Translations under genes and position numbers: made by a program | In this document: piece by piece, positions 7,296-13,642 of the stretch | How positions within the stretch are numbered: position 1 is the first letter of the stretch | Layout: each line of letters opens with the position of its first letter | Source of the DNA: an uncultured Lachnospiraceae bacterium | Lineage (GTDB): Bacteria > Bacillota_A > Clostridia > TANB77 > CAG-508 | Length of the DNA: 14,902 nt | Direction of reading: 5' to 3' | Assembly (NCBI GenBank): GCA_947165105.1 | Contig: CAMUZC010000036.1 | Coordinates: 1-14,902 of the forward strand | Notes under the pieces: generated by a model | Database searches by the model: none | What the model saw: the letters and a program-made list of their open reading frames with translations, nothing else | What the model was told of the DNA's origin: nothing

Positions 7296-7676
7296 TTATA
7301 TTTTATCAGGATTGCTAAAATTCATACTAAAATCTTGTGCTATTCCAGCTATAATATTTAAAAATATATTAAATGTAAATAATAATACTAATCCTATAGC
7401 CCATGGTATCATTTGCTTTTTAACTTCTGCTTTCCCTTCTGGTGATGATAATATAAATTGTATTCCTTTATACATTAACATTCCAACAGCAATTGCTATT
7501 GCTGCATATCTAATCCATCCAGCTATATATGTTGCTGCACTTAAAATTTTTCCATCTCCATATTGTGGAAGAAATCCACTATATAAAGTTCCCCATTCTA
7601 ATGCATGAACACTATTTAAGCATACAAACATAAAGCTATAAACTAATAAGCATATTCTAGTAATTCTTTTTTTCAT
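7296..7676 (-). CDS. VirB2/TrbC-like pilin-type small membrane protein, copy 2
   Basis: This 126-aa protein has a signal peptide (1-25, cleavage after VHA) and two hydrophobic helices (about 50-72 and 88-115). They are linked by a polar turn with the motif ILSSPEGKAEVKKQ. The two helices around SPxGKAExKK are the hallmark of the T4SS pilin (VirB2/TrbC-like) family in Firmicutes (Pfam T4SS_pilin, from memory). The upstream neighbour carries the same motif and topology, so the two are paralogues from a duplication. The SD is AAAGG, seven bases from the ATG, and the gap from the first pilin is 27 bp, so the pair is one operon. No VirB4, VirB6, VirD4 or relaxase gene is present in the window. The function in this chromosome is unknown. 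Confidence 0.72.
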   Translation of the reverse strand: MKKRITRICLLVYSFMFVCLNSVHALEWGTLYSGFLPQYGDGKILSAATYIAGWIRYAAIAIAVGMLMYKGIQFILSSPEGKAEVKKQMIPWAIGLVLLFTFNIFLNIIAGIAQDFSMNFSNPDKI

Positions 7677-7703
7677 GACAATACCTTTCTATATTTTATA
7701 CAA

Positions 7704-8081
7704 TTATGGGTTTGTTCCATTTGAAGATCCACTTGATGGTAAAGCATTTTGTATAATTGTTACTACAACACTTGCAGATAATAATAATGCAATTCCACCA
7801 ACATATAAAGCTAATGTCTTTTTGATTTCAGCTTTTCCATCTGGTGATGCTGTAATGTATTTAATACCTAAAAACATTGCTATAATAACAGCTATAACTA
7901 TACCTGCCCATCTTATAATTCCTAAAATAGAACTTACAGTATTATCTAATCCTGTAGTATTTACATCAGATGGTGTTGGTACTGTAACTGCAGCAGCTGA
8001 TATTGTGCTAGCAACTGTAGCTAATAATACAACAGCTAATAATACTATACTAATTACTTTTATACTTTTCTTATTTAACAT
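7704..8081 (-). CDS. VirB2/TrbC-like pilin-type small membrane protein, copy 1
   Basis: This 125-aa protein has a signal peptide (about 1-29, cleavage near ISA-AAV), a short Thr/Val/Pro segment, then two hydrophobic helices (about 52-75 and 88-112) around YITASPDGKAEIKK. The C terminus is a Ser/Gly/Asn tail (LPSSGSSNGTNP). It shares with its downstream paralogue the pattern I-R-x-A-x-I-x-IAV, then GI-x-x-I and SP-[ED]-GKAE-[IV]-KK. A strong SD AAAGGAGG lies eight bases upstream, and a near-consensus promoter precedes it, so it should be the better expressed of the two. A 143-aa open frame on the opposite strand covers it, but that frame has no family resemblance and is an antisense artefact. 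No machinery genes are nearby; substrate or pilus assembly cannot be inferred. Confidence 0.72.
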   Translation of the reverse strand: MLNKKSIKVISIVLLAVVLLATVASTISAAAVTVPTPSDVNTTGLDNTVSSILGIIRWAGIVIAVIIAMFLGIKYITASPDGKAEIKKTLALYVGGIALLLSASVVVTIIQNALPSSGSSNGTNP

Positions 8082-8130
8082 TGTAATTTCCTCCTTTTAT
8101 TTATAAATTAAATACTAATGCTATACTTTA

Positions 8131-8159
8131 ATGATACCTCTTTTTTACAAAAAAGTCAA
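8131..8159 (-). promoter_or_regulatory. Sigma-A promoter of the pilin pair
   Basis: TTGACT (8154-8159), exactly 17 bp, and TATCAT (8131-8136) on the minus strand begin seven bases past the Spo0E-like stop codon. The leader to the first pilin ATG is about 45 nt. The pilins are therefore probably transcribed independently of the gene before them, with possible read-through. Confidence 0.72.
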
Positions 8160-8165
8160 TATTTT

Positions 8166-8321
8166 TTAATTATTTTTATCAATTTCATCATTTTGTATAT
8201 AATACTGGGCAATTAGCTCATCTAGTTCCACACTTAATCTATATATATCTTCATAGTTTTTTCCAGTTATTATGCTTTCGTTTAGCTTGTCCCTTGCTAT
8301 ACGGATTTTTTCATCTAACAT
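8166..8321 (-). CDS. Spo0E-like aspartyl-phosphate phosphatase (51 aa)
   Basis: This small open frame starts MLDEKIRIARDKLNES and ends in QNDEIDKNN. Residues 29-40 read LSVELDELIAQY, which fits the Spo0E family signature S-x-E-L-D-x-L-I-x-x-Y; two helices with an intervening turn (TGKNY) fit the known fold. Spo0E proteins dephosphorylate Spo0A~P directly and so delay or block sporulation; the acidic D in ELDEL belongs to the active-site motif. The length is at the short end of the family (about 50-85 aa). The SD is AAAAGGAGAG, about ten bases from the ATG. It lies 114 bp downstream of lgt on the same strand, with a promoter of its own and two Spo0A-box matches further upstream. The family call is good; the target specificity is inferred. 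Confidence 0.82.
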   Translation of the reverse strand: MLDEKIRIARDKLNESIITGKNYEDIYRLSVELDELIAQYYIQNDEIDKNN

Positions 8322-8368
8322 ATTAACCAACTCTCCTTTTTATTATGTGTGCTTTTTTTCATATATAT

Positions 8369-8398
8369 AGAATACCATATTCAAGTTCAACAAGTCAA
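8369..8398 (-). promoter_or_regulatory. Promoter of the Spo0E-like gene (two overlapping options)
   Basis: Option one is TTGACT (8393-8398), 18 bp and TATTCT (8369-8374). Option two, overlapping it, is TTGAAC (8385-8390), 17 bp and TATATA (8362-8367). Both face the Spo0E-like gene on the minus strand and end about 45 bp upstream of its start. Confidence 0.55.
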
Positions 8399-8435
8399 TC
8401 AAAAAGCTATATTTCTGCCCACTTTATTCATTTTT

Positions 8436-9227
8436 TCATCTCTCTTTTTCGACATTTTTCGACATTTGTTTATATTTATTTTTTTTAAATACCAAAATCC
8501 CACTAAAAATTATAAAAAGCGCTAACGACAACATTTGTGAAATTCTACAATTATAAAACATTAAACTATCTGTTCTAAGCCCTTCTATAAAAAATCTTAT
8601 AAAAGAATAGCAAATAATATACAAATATGTTATTTCTCCAGTGAATTTTCTTTTTTTGCTCAAAATAGATAAAAAAATAAAAATTAACATTGTACATATT
8701 GATTCATATAAAAATGTAGGGTGAACATATTTTGTAACACCATTTTCTATTATTTCCATTCTTATTGGCCAATTAGTTTCATAACCATATGCCTCAATAT
8801 TTATGTAGTTTCCCCATCTTCCAATTGATTGGCAAAAAGCTATTATTGGCGCAATATAATCCGTAATATCTAATAGCCTTATTTTCTTTATTTTACTGTA
8901 TATTGCAATTACTACAAGTCCTCCAATTATTCCACCATATATTGCAAGTCCACCATTTTTTATTTTAAATATTTCCGATGGGTTACTTGTAAAATAATCT
9001 AAAGAGAATAGTACATAGTATAATCTTGCAGATATAATTGCAACTGGTAGCATTACAATTGCTAAATCCAACAAATCATCAAATTTTATATTGTACTTAC
9101 CATCATGTAGTTTACACCACAGTATTGCTATAATCATGGAAGATACTATTAAAATTGCATACCAGTATATTGGTATGCCAAACAATTCAAATGCTACGTT
9201 TGGTATAATTCCTGTTTTTATTATCAT
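8436..9227 (-). CDS. lgt: Prolipoprotein diacylglyceryl transferase Lgt
   Basis: This 263-aa membrane enzyme transfers diacylglycerol from phosphatidylglycerol to the lipobox cysteine of prelipoproteins, the first step of lipoprotein maturation. It has about seven hydrophobic segments. The Lgt signature GRWGNYINIEAYG (136-148) contains the arginine equivalent to E. coli R143 (R137). HPTFLYE (169-175) and the C-terminal IEGLRTDSL (R218, equivalent to R239) are present. The loop that carries the important E. coli H103 reads GGLAIYGGIIGG here, with Tyr97 at the His position. The SD AGGAGA is a proper distance from the ATG. It is 52 bp downstream of the M16 gene and probably co-transcribed. The basic C-terminal tail (SKNVEKER) encodes the two Spo0A-box matches described separately. 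Confidence 0.95.
   Translation of the reverse strand: MIIKTGIIPNVAFELFGIPIYWYAILIVSSMIIAILWCKLHDGKYNIKFDDLLDLAIVMLPVAIISARLYYVLFSLDYFTSNPSEIFKIKNGGLAIYGGIIGGLVVIAIYSKIKKIRLLDITDYIAPIIAFCQSIGRWGNYINIEAYGYETNWPIRMEIIENGVTKYVHPTFLYESICTMLIFIFLSILSKKRKFTGEITYLYIICYSFIRFFIEGLRTDSLMFYNCRISQMLSLALFIIFSGILVFKKNKYKQMSKNVEKER
8448..8464 (-). promoter_or_regulatory. Tandem Spo0A-box matches (TGTCGAA x2, 10 bp apart)
   Basis: On the minus strand, TGTCGAA occurs at 8458-8464 and again at 8448-8454, in the same orientation and with a 10-bp period. This is the full 7-base 0A box and the head-to-tail spacing known for Spo0A dimers on DNA. The pair lies within the last codons of lgt, about 50 bp upstream of the -35 of the Spo0E-like gene. 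Whether Spo0A binds is inferred. Confidence 0.5.
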
Positions 9228-9252
9228 TTTTTTCTCCTAGTTTATGTAATTT

Positions 9253-9274
9253 AGAGAGTCTTTTTAGACTCTCT
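9253..9274. terminator. Intercistronic hairpin between ymfH and lgt
   Basis: AGAGAGTCT (9253-9261) and AGACTCTCT (9266-9274) form a perfect nine-pair stem with a four-base loop, starting about six bases past the M16 stop codon. The minus-strand RNA has no U run after it, so it is more likely a partial terminator or an mRNA-stability element within the operon than a full stop. Confidence 0.5.
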
Positions 9275-9279
9275 CGTTA

Positions 9280-10560
9280 TTATTTTTTGGGGTTCACAAT
9301 ACTAATCCCCATTTTTTCTTCATTAAACACATCTTTTAGAATTTGCTCTGCATATTCTTTAGTAACTGTATTAAACTTTTCAATATAATCAAAACTATTA
9401 ATTCCTTTAAAATTATCTATTAAAAACATTCTAGCTATATTTGAAACACTATTGTAATCCCCGACATAATCTCCATATATTTTTCTTTTAATTCTTTCAA
9501 AGTGTTCATCCTCTAGACCGTTTTCCTTATACTTTTCTAATTCTAGTTTGAATTTTTCGTATATTCTTTCTGGATTTTTTGATTGTCCACCAACCAAAAC
9601 ATGTGCATATTGTTTTGAAAATTCATAATCAAAATCAGGTTCTGCTAGTAAATCACCACTATTATATAATTCTTTATACAAATCTGAACTTTTTCCTATT
9701 AACATATTTAATAAAATTTGTATAGCTATATGTTTTTTTACAATTTCTTGTTGATTTGGTAAATTATCTTTTATTCCAAACATAAAAAGAGGCATACTAA
9801 CTTCCATTTCTACTTCTTTTCTTGGCATATTTATTGATTCTTCTTCATGTTCATATATTCTTTTTATTTCACCTTGATTCTCTTTTGGAATTAATCTTTT
9901 CTTTATTTCTTCTAATAATTCTTCTGGATTAAAATCACCGCATATAACTAATGTCATGTTACTTGGATGATAAAAAGTATTATAACATTTATATAATACA
10001 TCTGGATCTATGTGACTTATTGATTCTATAGTCCCCGCTATGTCCAACTTAACAGCATTTTTATGATATAGGCAATCCATTGTGTTTAAATACAATTGAA
10101 AGCCTGGGTCATCATCATACATTTTTATTTCTTGACCTATTATTCCCTTTTCTTTTTCAACATTTTCATCCGTAAAATATGGGTTTTGAACATAATCCAT
10201 TAGTTCATCTAGTCCTTCATAAAACTTATCAGATGAACATTCGAATAAATATGCTGTATGATCATTTGTTGTATATGCATTTGCATCTAGTCCTAATGCC
10301 ATTAAAACATCTAAACTATTTCTACCGTTTTTTTGTTCAAACATTTTATGTTCTAGGAAATGCGCTACTCCATCTGGTATAAACACTTCTTCATTTGTTT
10401 GTGGCATTATAAATCTATTGTCTATCGAACCAAAATTTGTTCCCCATACAACATATTTTTTCTTAGTATTTGCTTTTGGAATAATTATTATGTTTAAACC
10501 ATTTTCTAGTTTTTCAAAATATGCTTTTTCCTTTATTTTTGTACTTTCAACAATTTTCAT
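9280..10560 (-). CDS. ymfH: M16 zinc metalloprotease, active subunit (YmfH-like)
   Basis: This 426-aa protein is of the insulinase/processing-peptidase family. The inverted zinc motif HxxEH is HFLEH (H67, E70, H71) and the third ligand is likely E144 in GQEIKMYDDDP. Both the N- and C-terminal M16 half-domains are present (about 15-180 and 185-400). It resembles B. subtilis YmfH, which is encoded with the motif-less partner YmfF. The same pairing occurs here: the partner gene lies 66 bp upstream in the same direction. In B. subtilis the ymf cluster has been linked to maturation of elongation factor EF-P; I see no efp or ymfI gene in this window. The SD GAAAGGA is about ten bases upstream. The enzyme class is firm, the substrate unknown. 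Confidence 0.9.
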   Translation of the reverse strand: MKIVESTKIKEKAYFEKLENGLNIIIIPKANTKKKYVVWGTNFGSIDNRFIMPQTNEEVFIPDGVAHFLEHKMFEQKNGRNSLDVLMALGLDANAYTTNDHTAYLFECSSDKFYEGLDELMDYVQNPYFTDENVEKEKGIIGQEIKMYDDDPGFQLYLNTMDCLYHKNAVKLDIAGTIESISHIDPDVLYKCYNTFYHPSNMTLVICGDFNPEELLEEIKKRLIPKENQGEIKRIYEHEEESINMPRKEVEMEVSMPLFMFGIKDNLPNQQEIVKKHIAIQILLNMLIGKSSDLYKELYNSGDLLAEPDFDYEFSKQYAHVLVGGQSKNPERIYEKFKLELEKYKENGLEDEHFERIKRKIYGDYVGDYNSVSNIARMFLIDNFKGINSFDYIEKFNTVTKEYAEQILKDVFNEEKMGISIVNPKK

Positions 10561-10600
10561 ATTAATCTTTTCCTTTCATTTTTAACTGTTTTGGACTTTA

Positions 10601-10624
10601 ATAACACAAAATATTTTTTGTTAT
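10601..10624. repeat. 24-bp A/T palindrome between ymfF and ymfH
   Basis: ATAACA...TGTTAT with AAAA/TTTT inside forms a near-perfect palindrome (one mismatch) directly after the ymfF stop. It could fold in RNA as an A/T hairpin. It is too weak to be called a terminator. Confidence 0.35.
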
Positions 10625-10626
10625 CT

Positions 10627-11898
10627 CTAATCCTTTAAAAAATAAATTGTATTTATCTGAATTTTATTAGCAACTTCAACTATTTGCTCTTTACTTACAT
10701 TATTAATTTTATTTATATAATCTTCTGTTGAAACAAATTCATCAGATAACTCTTGCGAAAAATAATATGTTATTTCTGAATCTTGAGACTCAGAAATGCT
10801 TCCTACTGATGCATCTACTAGTGTTTTTGCATTTTCTATATCTTCATCTGTAAACTCTCCATTTTTCATTTGAGTTAATTGTTCTTTAATTAATTCCACT
10901 GTTTTTTCATAATTAGGAATATCTATTCCACATTTTATGAAGATATTATCTTTTTGTCTTAAATAAGTCGAACCCGCTGTATATGCCAAACTAGCCTTTT
11001 CTCTTACATTTTGGAACATTTTTGAATTTGCACTTCCACCTAGAATAATGTTATATAAAGATGTACTATATTTGCTTTCTTTTTTGTTATCTAACACATC
11101 CAACCCTAAAATTAACTTACCTTGGGCTATTTGCATGCTCTCAGAAACCACATTAGGTTCTTGAATTCTAGTCTTTTCACCATTTTCTTTATTTACGTTA
11201 TACTCTGCATTTCTTTCATTTAATTGCATAATTGTATCATTTTCTTTAATTTCATTTATAATGTTATTATTTAAGTCTCCTGAAACAAATATATCAATTT
11301 TTACTCTTTTTATAAATTCTTGATAGTATTCATATAAATTTGATGCAGTTATTTTCTCTAAATCATCTATATACCCATATTTATACACACCATATGGTTC
11401 ATCTTTATACATTTCTTCAATACATCTATCTAATGCGTATTTAGCTTTATTGTCGATTTTTCCTTCAATAATTTGTTTTAAATTTTCTTTTTCACCATCA
11501 ACATATTCCTGCTTGAAAGCACCGTTTTCTATAATTGGGTTGAAAACTATATCTATTAGAATATCTATACATTCTTTACTTAAATTTTCTTCTGATGGCA
11601 AAAATTCGTTATTTATACTTTCCAAATAAAATTTTAAAACATGATTATCACCTGTTTTTTCAACTCCACAATCAAAGCTAGCACCATACATATTTTCAAG
11701 ATTTTTGCTTATTTCTTCTTGTGTAGGCATTTTTGATGTTCCTCTTCTTAAAACAGCTGTTAATAACGCATTTTTTGTTACATCCTCTTTATTTAATTTA
11801 GATGTAAGAAAAATAGCAAATAAGTTTGTTTTAAATTTATTTGTGTTAATTTTATGAATTGTAATTCCTTGCTTAATTTCTTCTTTGTTATAATTCAT
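10627..11898 (-). CDS. ymfF: M16-family protein without the zinc motif (YmfF-like)
   Basis: This 423-aa protein has the M16 fold pattern but no HxxEH: the corresponding helix reads LLTAVLRRGTSKMPTQEE. In the C-terminal half it has the segment ASLAYTAGSTYLRQKDN, typical of M16 non-catalytic partners that bring an Arg/Tyr pair to the substrate. As in mitochondrial processing peptidase and in PqqF-like pairs, the active and inactive chains are expected to work as a heterodimer with the ymfH product encoded next. It has no signal peptide, so a cytoplasmic role is expected. The SD AAAGGA is about ten bases from the ATG. It is first in the probable operon ymfF-ymfH-lgt and has a sigma-A-like promoter upstream. 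Confidence 0.87.
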   Translation of the reverse strand: MNYNKEEIKQGITIHKINTNKFKTNLFAIFLTSKLNKEDVTKNALLTAVLRRGTSKMPTQEEISKNLENMYGASFDCGVEKTGDNHVLKFYLESINNEFLPSEENLSKECIDILIDIVFNPIIENGAFKQEYVDGEKENLKQIIEGKIDNKAKYALDRCIEEMYKDEPYGVYKYGYIDDLEKITASNLYEYYQEFIKRVKIDIFVSGDLNNNIINEIKENDTIMQLNERNAEYNVNKENGEKTRIQEPNVVSESMQIAQGKLILGLDVLDNKKESKYSTSLYNIILGGSANSKMFQNVREKASLAYTAGSTYLRQKDNIFIKCGIDIPNYEKTVELIKEQLTQMKNGEFTDEDIENAKTLVDASVGSISESQDSEITYYFSQELSDEFVSTEDYINKINNVSKEQIVEVANKIQINTIYFLKD

Positions 11899-11929
11899 TA
11901 AAAATCATTCCTTTCATTTTATTATTGTT

Positions 11930-11959
11930 ATTATAATATAAAAAATAAAATTTATTCAA
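11930..11959 (-). promoter_or_regulatory. Promoter of the ymfF-ymfH-lgt unit
   Basis: TTGAAT (11954-11959), 18 bp and TATAAT (11930-11935) on the minus strand lie about 30 bp upstream of the ymfF ATG. Confidence 0.62.
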
Positions 11960-12136
11960 ACATTGTATTTATTTAAGTTTATTATATTTTTCTAGTCGAG
12001 TGTTTTAATACCTTCAACGAGTTTATTATATAAAAACTGCCGTTTTTTTACAATATTATTTATGAATAATTTTCGAAAACATGTATACAATAATAAACAA
12101 AGAGCAAGATAATTATAATGAAAGGAGATATAAACT

Positions 12137-12331
12137 ATGAAAATAATAAACACAATTGCTTTAATACTTGTCATCGTTGGTGGTTTAAATTGGGGATTAA
12201 TTGGATTATTTAATTTTAATTTAGTCGACTTTTTATTTGGTGAAGGTTCAATTTTATCTAAAATAGTATATATTTTAGTTGGTATTGCAAGTTTATGGTG
12301 TATTAGTCTTTTTGCTAAAATATTTGAATAA
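12137..12331 (+). CDS. DUF378-family small membrane protein
   Basis: This 64-aa protein has two transmembrane helices (about 3-24 and 42-62). The first carries the family pattern VGGLNWGLIGLFNFNLVDFL, and the second ends IASLWCISLFAKIF. This fits the DUF378 (YuzA-like) family of short bacterial membrane proteins of unknown function. The SD AAAGGAGA lies about nine bases before the ATG. No promoter with good -35/-10 spacing could be picked in the 120 bp upstream. It is monocistronic, flanked by the divergent ymfF unit on one side and a convergent terminator on the other. Confidence 0.8.
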   Translation: MKIINTIALILVIVGGLNWGLIGLFNFNLVDFLFGEGSILSKIVYILVGIASLWCISLFAKIFE

Positions 12332-12351
12332 ACAAAATAATTTTATAACAA

Positions 12352-12379
12352 AAAAATCGCACTTTATTGTGCGATTTTT
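12352..12379. terminator. Bidirectional terminator between the DUF378 gene and yqeY
   Basis: AAAAATCGCAC (12352-12362) and GTGCGATTTTT (12369-12379) form a perfect 11-bp stem with loop TTTATT. A and T runs on either side allow termination of the plus-strand DUF378 transcript and of the minus-strand rpsU-yqeY transcript. Confidence 0.9.
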
Positions 12380-12387
12380 GTTTTTTA

Positions 12388-12828
12388 CTATCCTAATATT
12401 TTCTTTACAGCTTCATTAATCATTTTTCCGTCAGCTGTAACTCCAAGTTTTTCTTTTGCTGCTTTCATAACCATTCCCATATCCTTCATTGATGTAGCTC
12501 CTACTTCAGCAATTATTTCTTTAACCTTTTCTGTTACTTCCTCTTCAGATAATTTTTTAGGTAAATAACCTTCTAAAACAGCCATTTCTTCTTTAATTTG
12601 ATTTATTAGATCTTCTCTTCCAGATTTTTCATAATCAGCTAATGAATCATTTCTTTTTTTGAATTCTTTAGCAATTACCTCTAATATTTGATCATCATTT
12701 AATTCTATTTGTTTATCTTTTTCAACTTGTAAAATTGCTGCTCTTACCATTTGAACTGTATTCTTTTTAACTACATCCTTATCTTTCATTGCAGCTTTTA
12801 AATCTTCAAGTAATTTTTCTTTCCACAT
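12388..12828 (-). CDS. yqeY: GatB/YqeY domain protein
   Basis: This 146-aa protein consists of the YqeY domain, related to the C-terminal tRNA-interacting domain of GatB. It begins MWKEKLLEDLKAAMKDKD. The conserved segments include TVQMVRAAILQVEKDK, YEKSGREDLINQIKEE, LEGYLPKKLSEEE and the closing MGMVMKAAKEKLGVTADGKM. The precise biochemical role is not established. The start chosen is the ATG at 12828; an ATG nine bases earlier abuts the SD (AAGAAAGG) and is too close to it. It is downstream of rpsU, an arrangement shared with Bacillus. The 93-bp gap holds a hairpin, so expression relative to rpsU may be lowered. Confidence 0.93.
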   Translation of the reverse strand: MWKEKLLEDLKAAMKDKDVVKKNTVQMVRAAILQVEKDKQIELNDDQILEVIAKEFKKRNDSLADYEKSGREDLINQIKEEMAVLEGYLPKKLSEEEVTEKVKEIIAEVGATSMKDMGMVMKAAKEKLGVTADGKMINEAVKKILG

Positions 12829-12883
12829 AACAATCATCCTTTCTTAAGTTAGCTGTTCAAACGCCACTTGTTACATATATCAC

Positions 12884-12912
12884 AAAAGTGCAAGCTTTAC
12901 ACTTGCACTTTT
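12884..12912. terminator. Hairpin between rpsU and yqeY, possible partial terminator
   Basis: AAAAGTGCAAG (12884-12894) and CTTGCACTTTT (12902-12912) pair perfectly over 11 bp around a seven-base loop. Only four U residues follow in the minus-strand RNA. Partial termination would give more S21 than YqeY. Confidence 0.65.
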
Positions 12913-12921
12913 AATAAACCA

Positions 12922-13089
12922 CTAAAATTTTCTCTTTCTAGCAGCCTCTGATTTTTTCTTTCTTTTTACACTAGGTTTTTCATAGTGTTCTCTTTTACGA
13001 ACTTCTTGTAATACTTGGTTTCTAGCACATTGTCTTTTAAATCTTTTTAAAGCTTCTTCCAAGTTACCATTATTTTTTACTTCTGGCAT
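12922..13089 (-). CDS. rpsU: 30S ribosomal protein S21
   Basis: This 55-aa, very basic protein begins [20 protein letters not shown] and contains [19 protein letters not shown], then a Lys/Arg tail ending RKRKF. This is the canonical S21 pattern and the length is normal for Firmicutes. S21 binds the small subunit near the anti-SD end of 16S rRNA and helps initiation. The SD AAGGAGG is about ten bases from the ATG. It is the first gene of the rpsU-yqeY operon and is transcribed from a consensus promoter with a leader of roughly 85 nt. Confidence 0.96.
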   Translation of the reverse strand: MPEVKNNGNLEEALKRFKRQCARNQVLQEVRKREHYEKPSVKRKKKSEAARKRKF

Positions 13090-13180
13090 ATATAATTCCC
13101 CTCCTTCCGGTATCTACCTTACCTTATTGGATGTTTTCCTAGGGGTTTTGTTTTTCTTAACCCTTTTATGTACGAATATT

Positions 13181-13210
13181 ATTATACTCTAAATCAAACT
13201 TAGTTGTCAA
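13181..13210 (-). promoter_or_regulatory. rpsU sigma-A promoter
   Basis: TTGACA (13205-13210), 18 bp and TATAAT (13181-13186) on the minus strand are both perfect hexamers. The leader that follows contains CCCCT (13141-13145), which can pair with the AGGGG overlapping the rpsU SD (13098-13102). Confidence 0.85.
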
Positions 13211-13311
13211 TACAATTCCTTGATTTTTCCAATTTTTAGCAAAATTTTCCTTGTCGAATTTTGTCAATAATTGAAAACTTGTTCATATTCCAATATATTT
13301 TTTATTTTTTA

Positions 13312-13340
13312 TTGCAATTATTCAAAAAATGTGTTAATAT
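13312..13340 (+). promoter_or_regulatory. Promoter of serS
   Basis: TTGCAA (13312-13317), 17 bp and TAATAT (13335-13340) come just before the T-box leader. A TATAAT overlapping it is spaced 20 bp from the -35 and is less likely. Confidence 0.6.
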
Positions 13341-13349
13341 AATAAACAT

Positions 13350-13592
13350 AATATGTAGCGTAAAAGAGACTAGTAGTAAACTCCCTTTTATCTAGAGAGA
13401 TTATGGTTGGTGGAAATAATCTAAAACAGTTTATGAATCTACTCTTTAGCTTTTAGTGAAAACTAAACCTAGTGATGCAAGGTTATAAGCATTGTTAAGA
13501 TGTGAAATTTGCTTTAAATGGTAAATTTCATAATTAAGGTGGCACCGCGATAAATTATTCGTCCTTATGATTTTTTCATAAGGACGATTTTT
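13350..13592 (+). promoter_or_regulatory. Serine T-box riboswitch (tRNA-Ser sensing leader)
   Basis: The T-box core AAGGTGGCACCGCG lies at 13536-13549. Upstream, Stem I shows AGTAG on the 5' side and GAATCTA on the 3' side; the specifier is TCT (13438-13440), a serine codon followed by A. A terminator (CGTCCTTATGA 13560-13570 with TCATAAGGACG 13576-13586, then ATTTTT) overlaps the antiterminator, where TAAGG (13535-13539) can pair with CCTTA (13563-13567). Uncharged tRNA-Ser would stabilise the antiterminator and turn on serS. The 553 bases between rpsU and serS hold this element, the two promoters and no gene. Confidence 0.95.
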
Positions 13593-13642
13593 GATTTTGA
13601 AAAAAGGACCGTCCCCGAGTAAAAAAGAAAGGAAGATGTTTT

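Noticed and set aside
7675..8106. A 143-aa open frame on the plus strand opposite the first pilin gene
   Set aside because: It lies wholly antisense to a gene with a strong SD, signal peptide and family motif. Its own translation is a low-complexity Ile/Thr/Asn sequence, and I see no SD or family pattern.
11992..12174. A 60-aa minus-strand open frame overlapping the start of the DUF378 gene
   Set aside because: No SD and no recognisable family; it overlaps a well-supported gene on the other strand.
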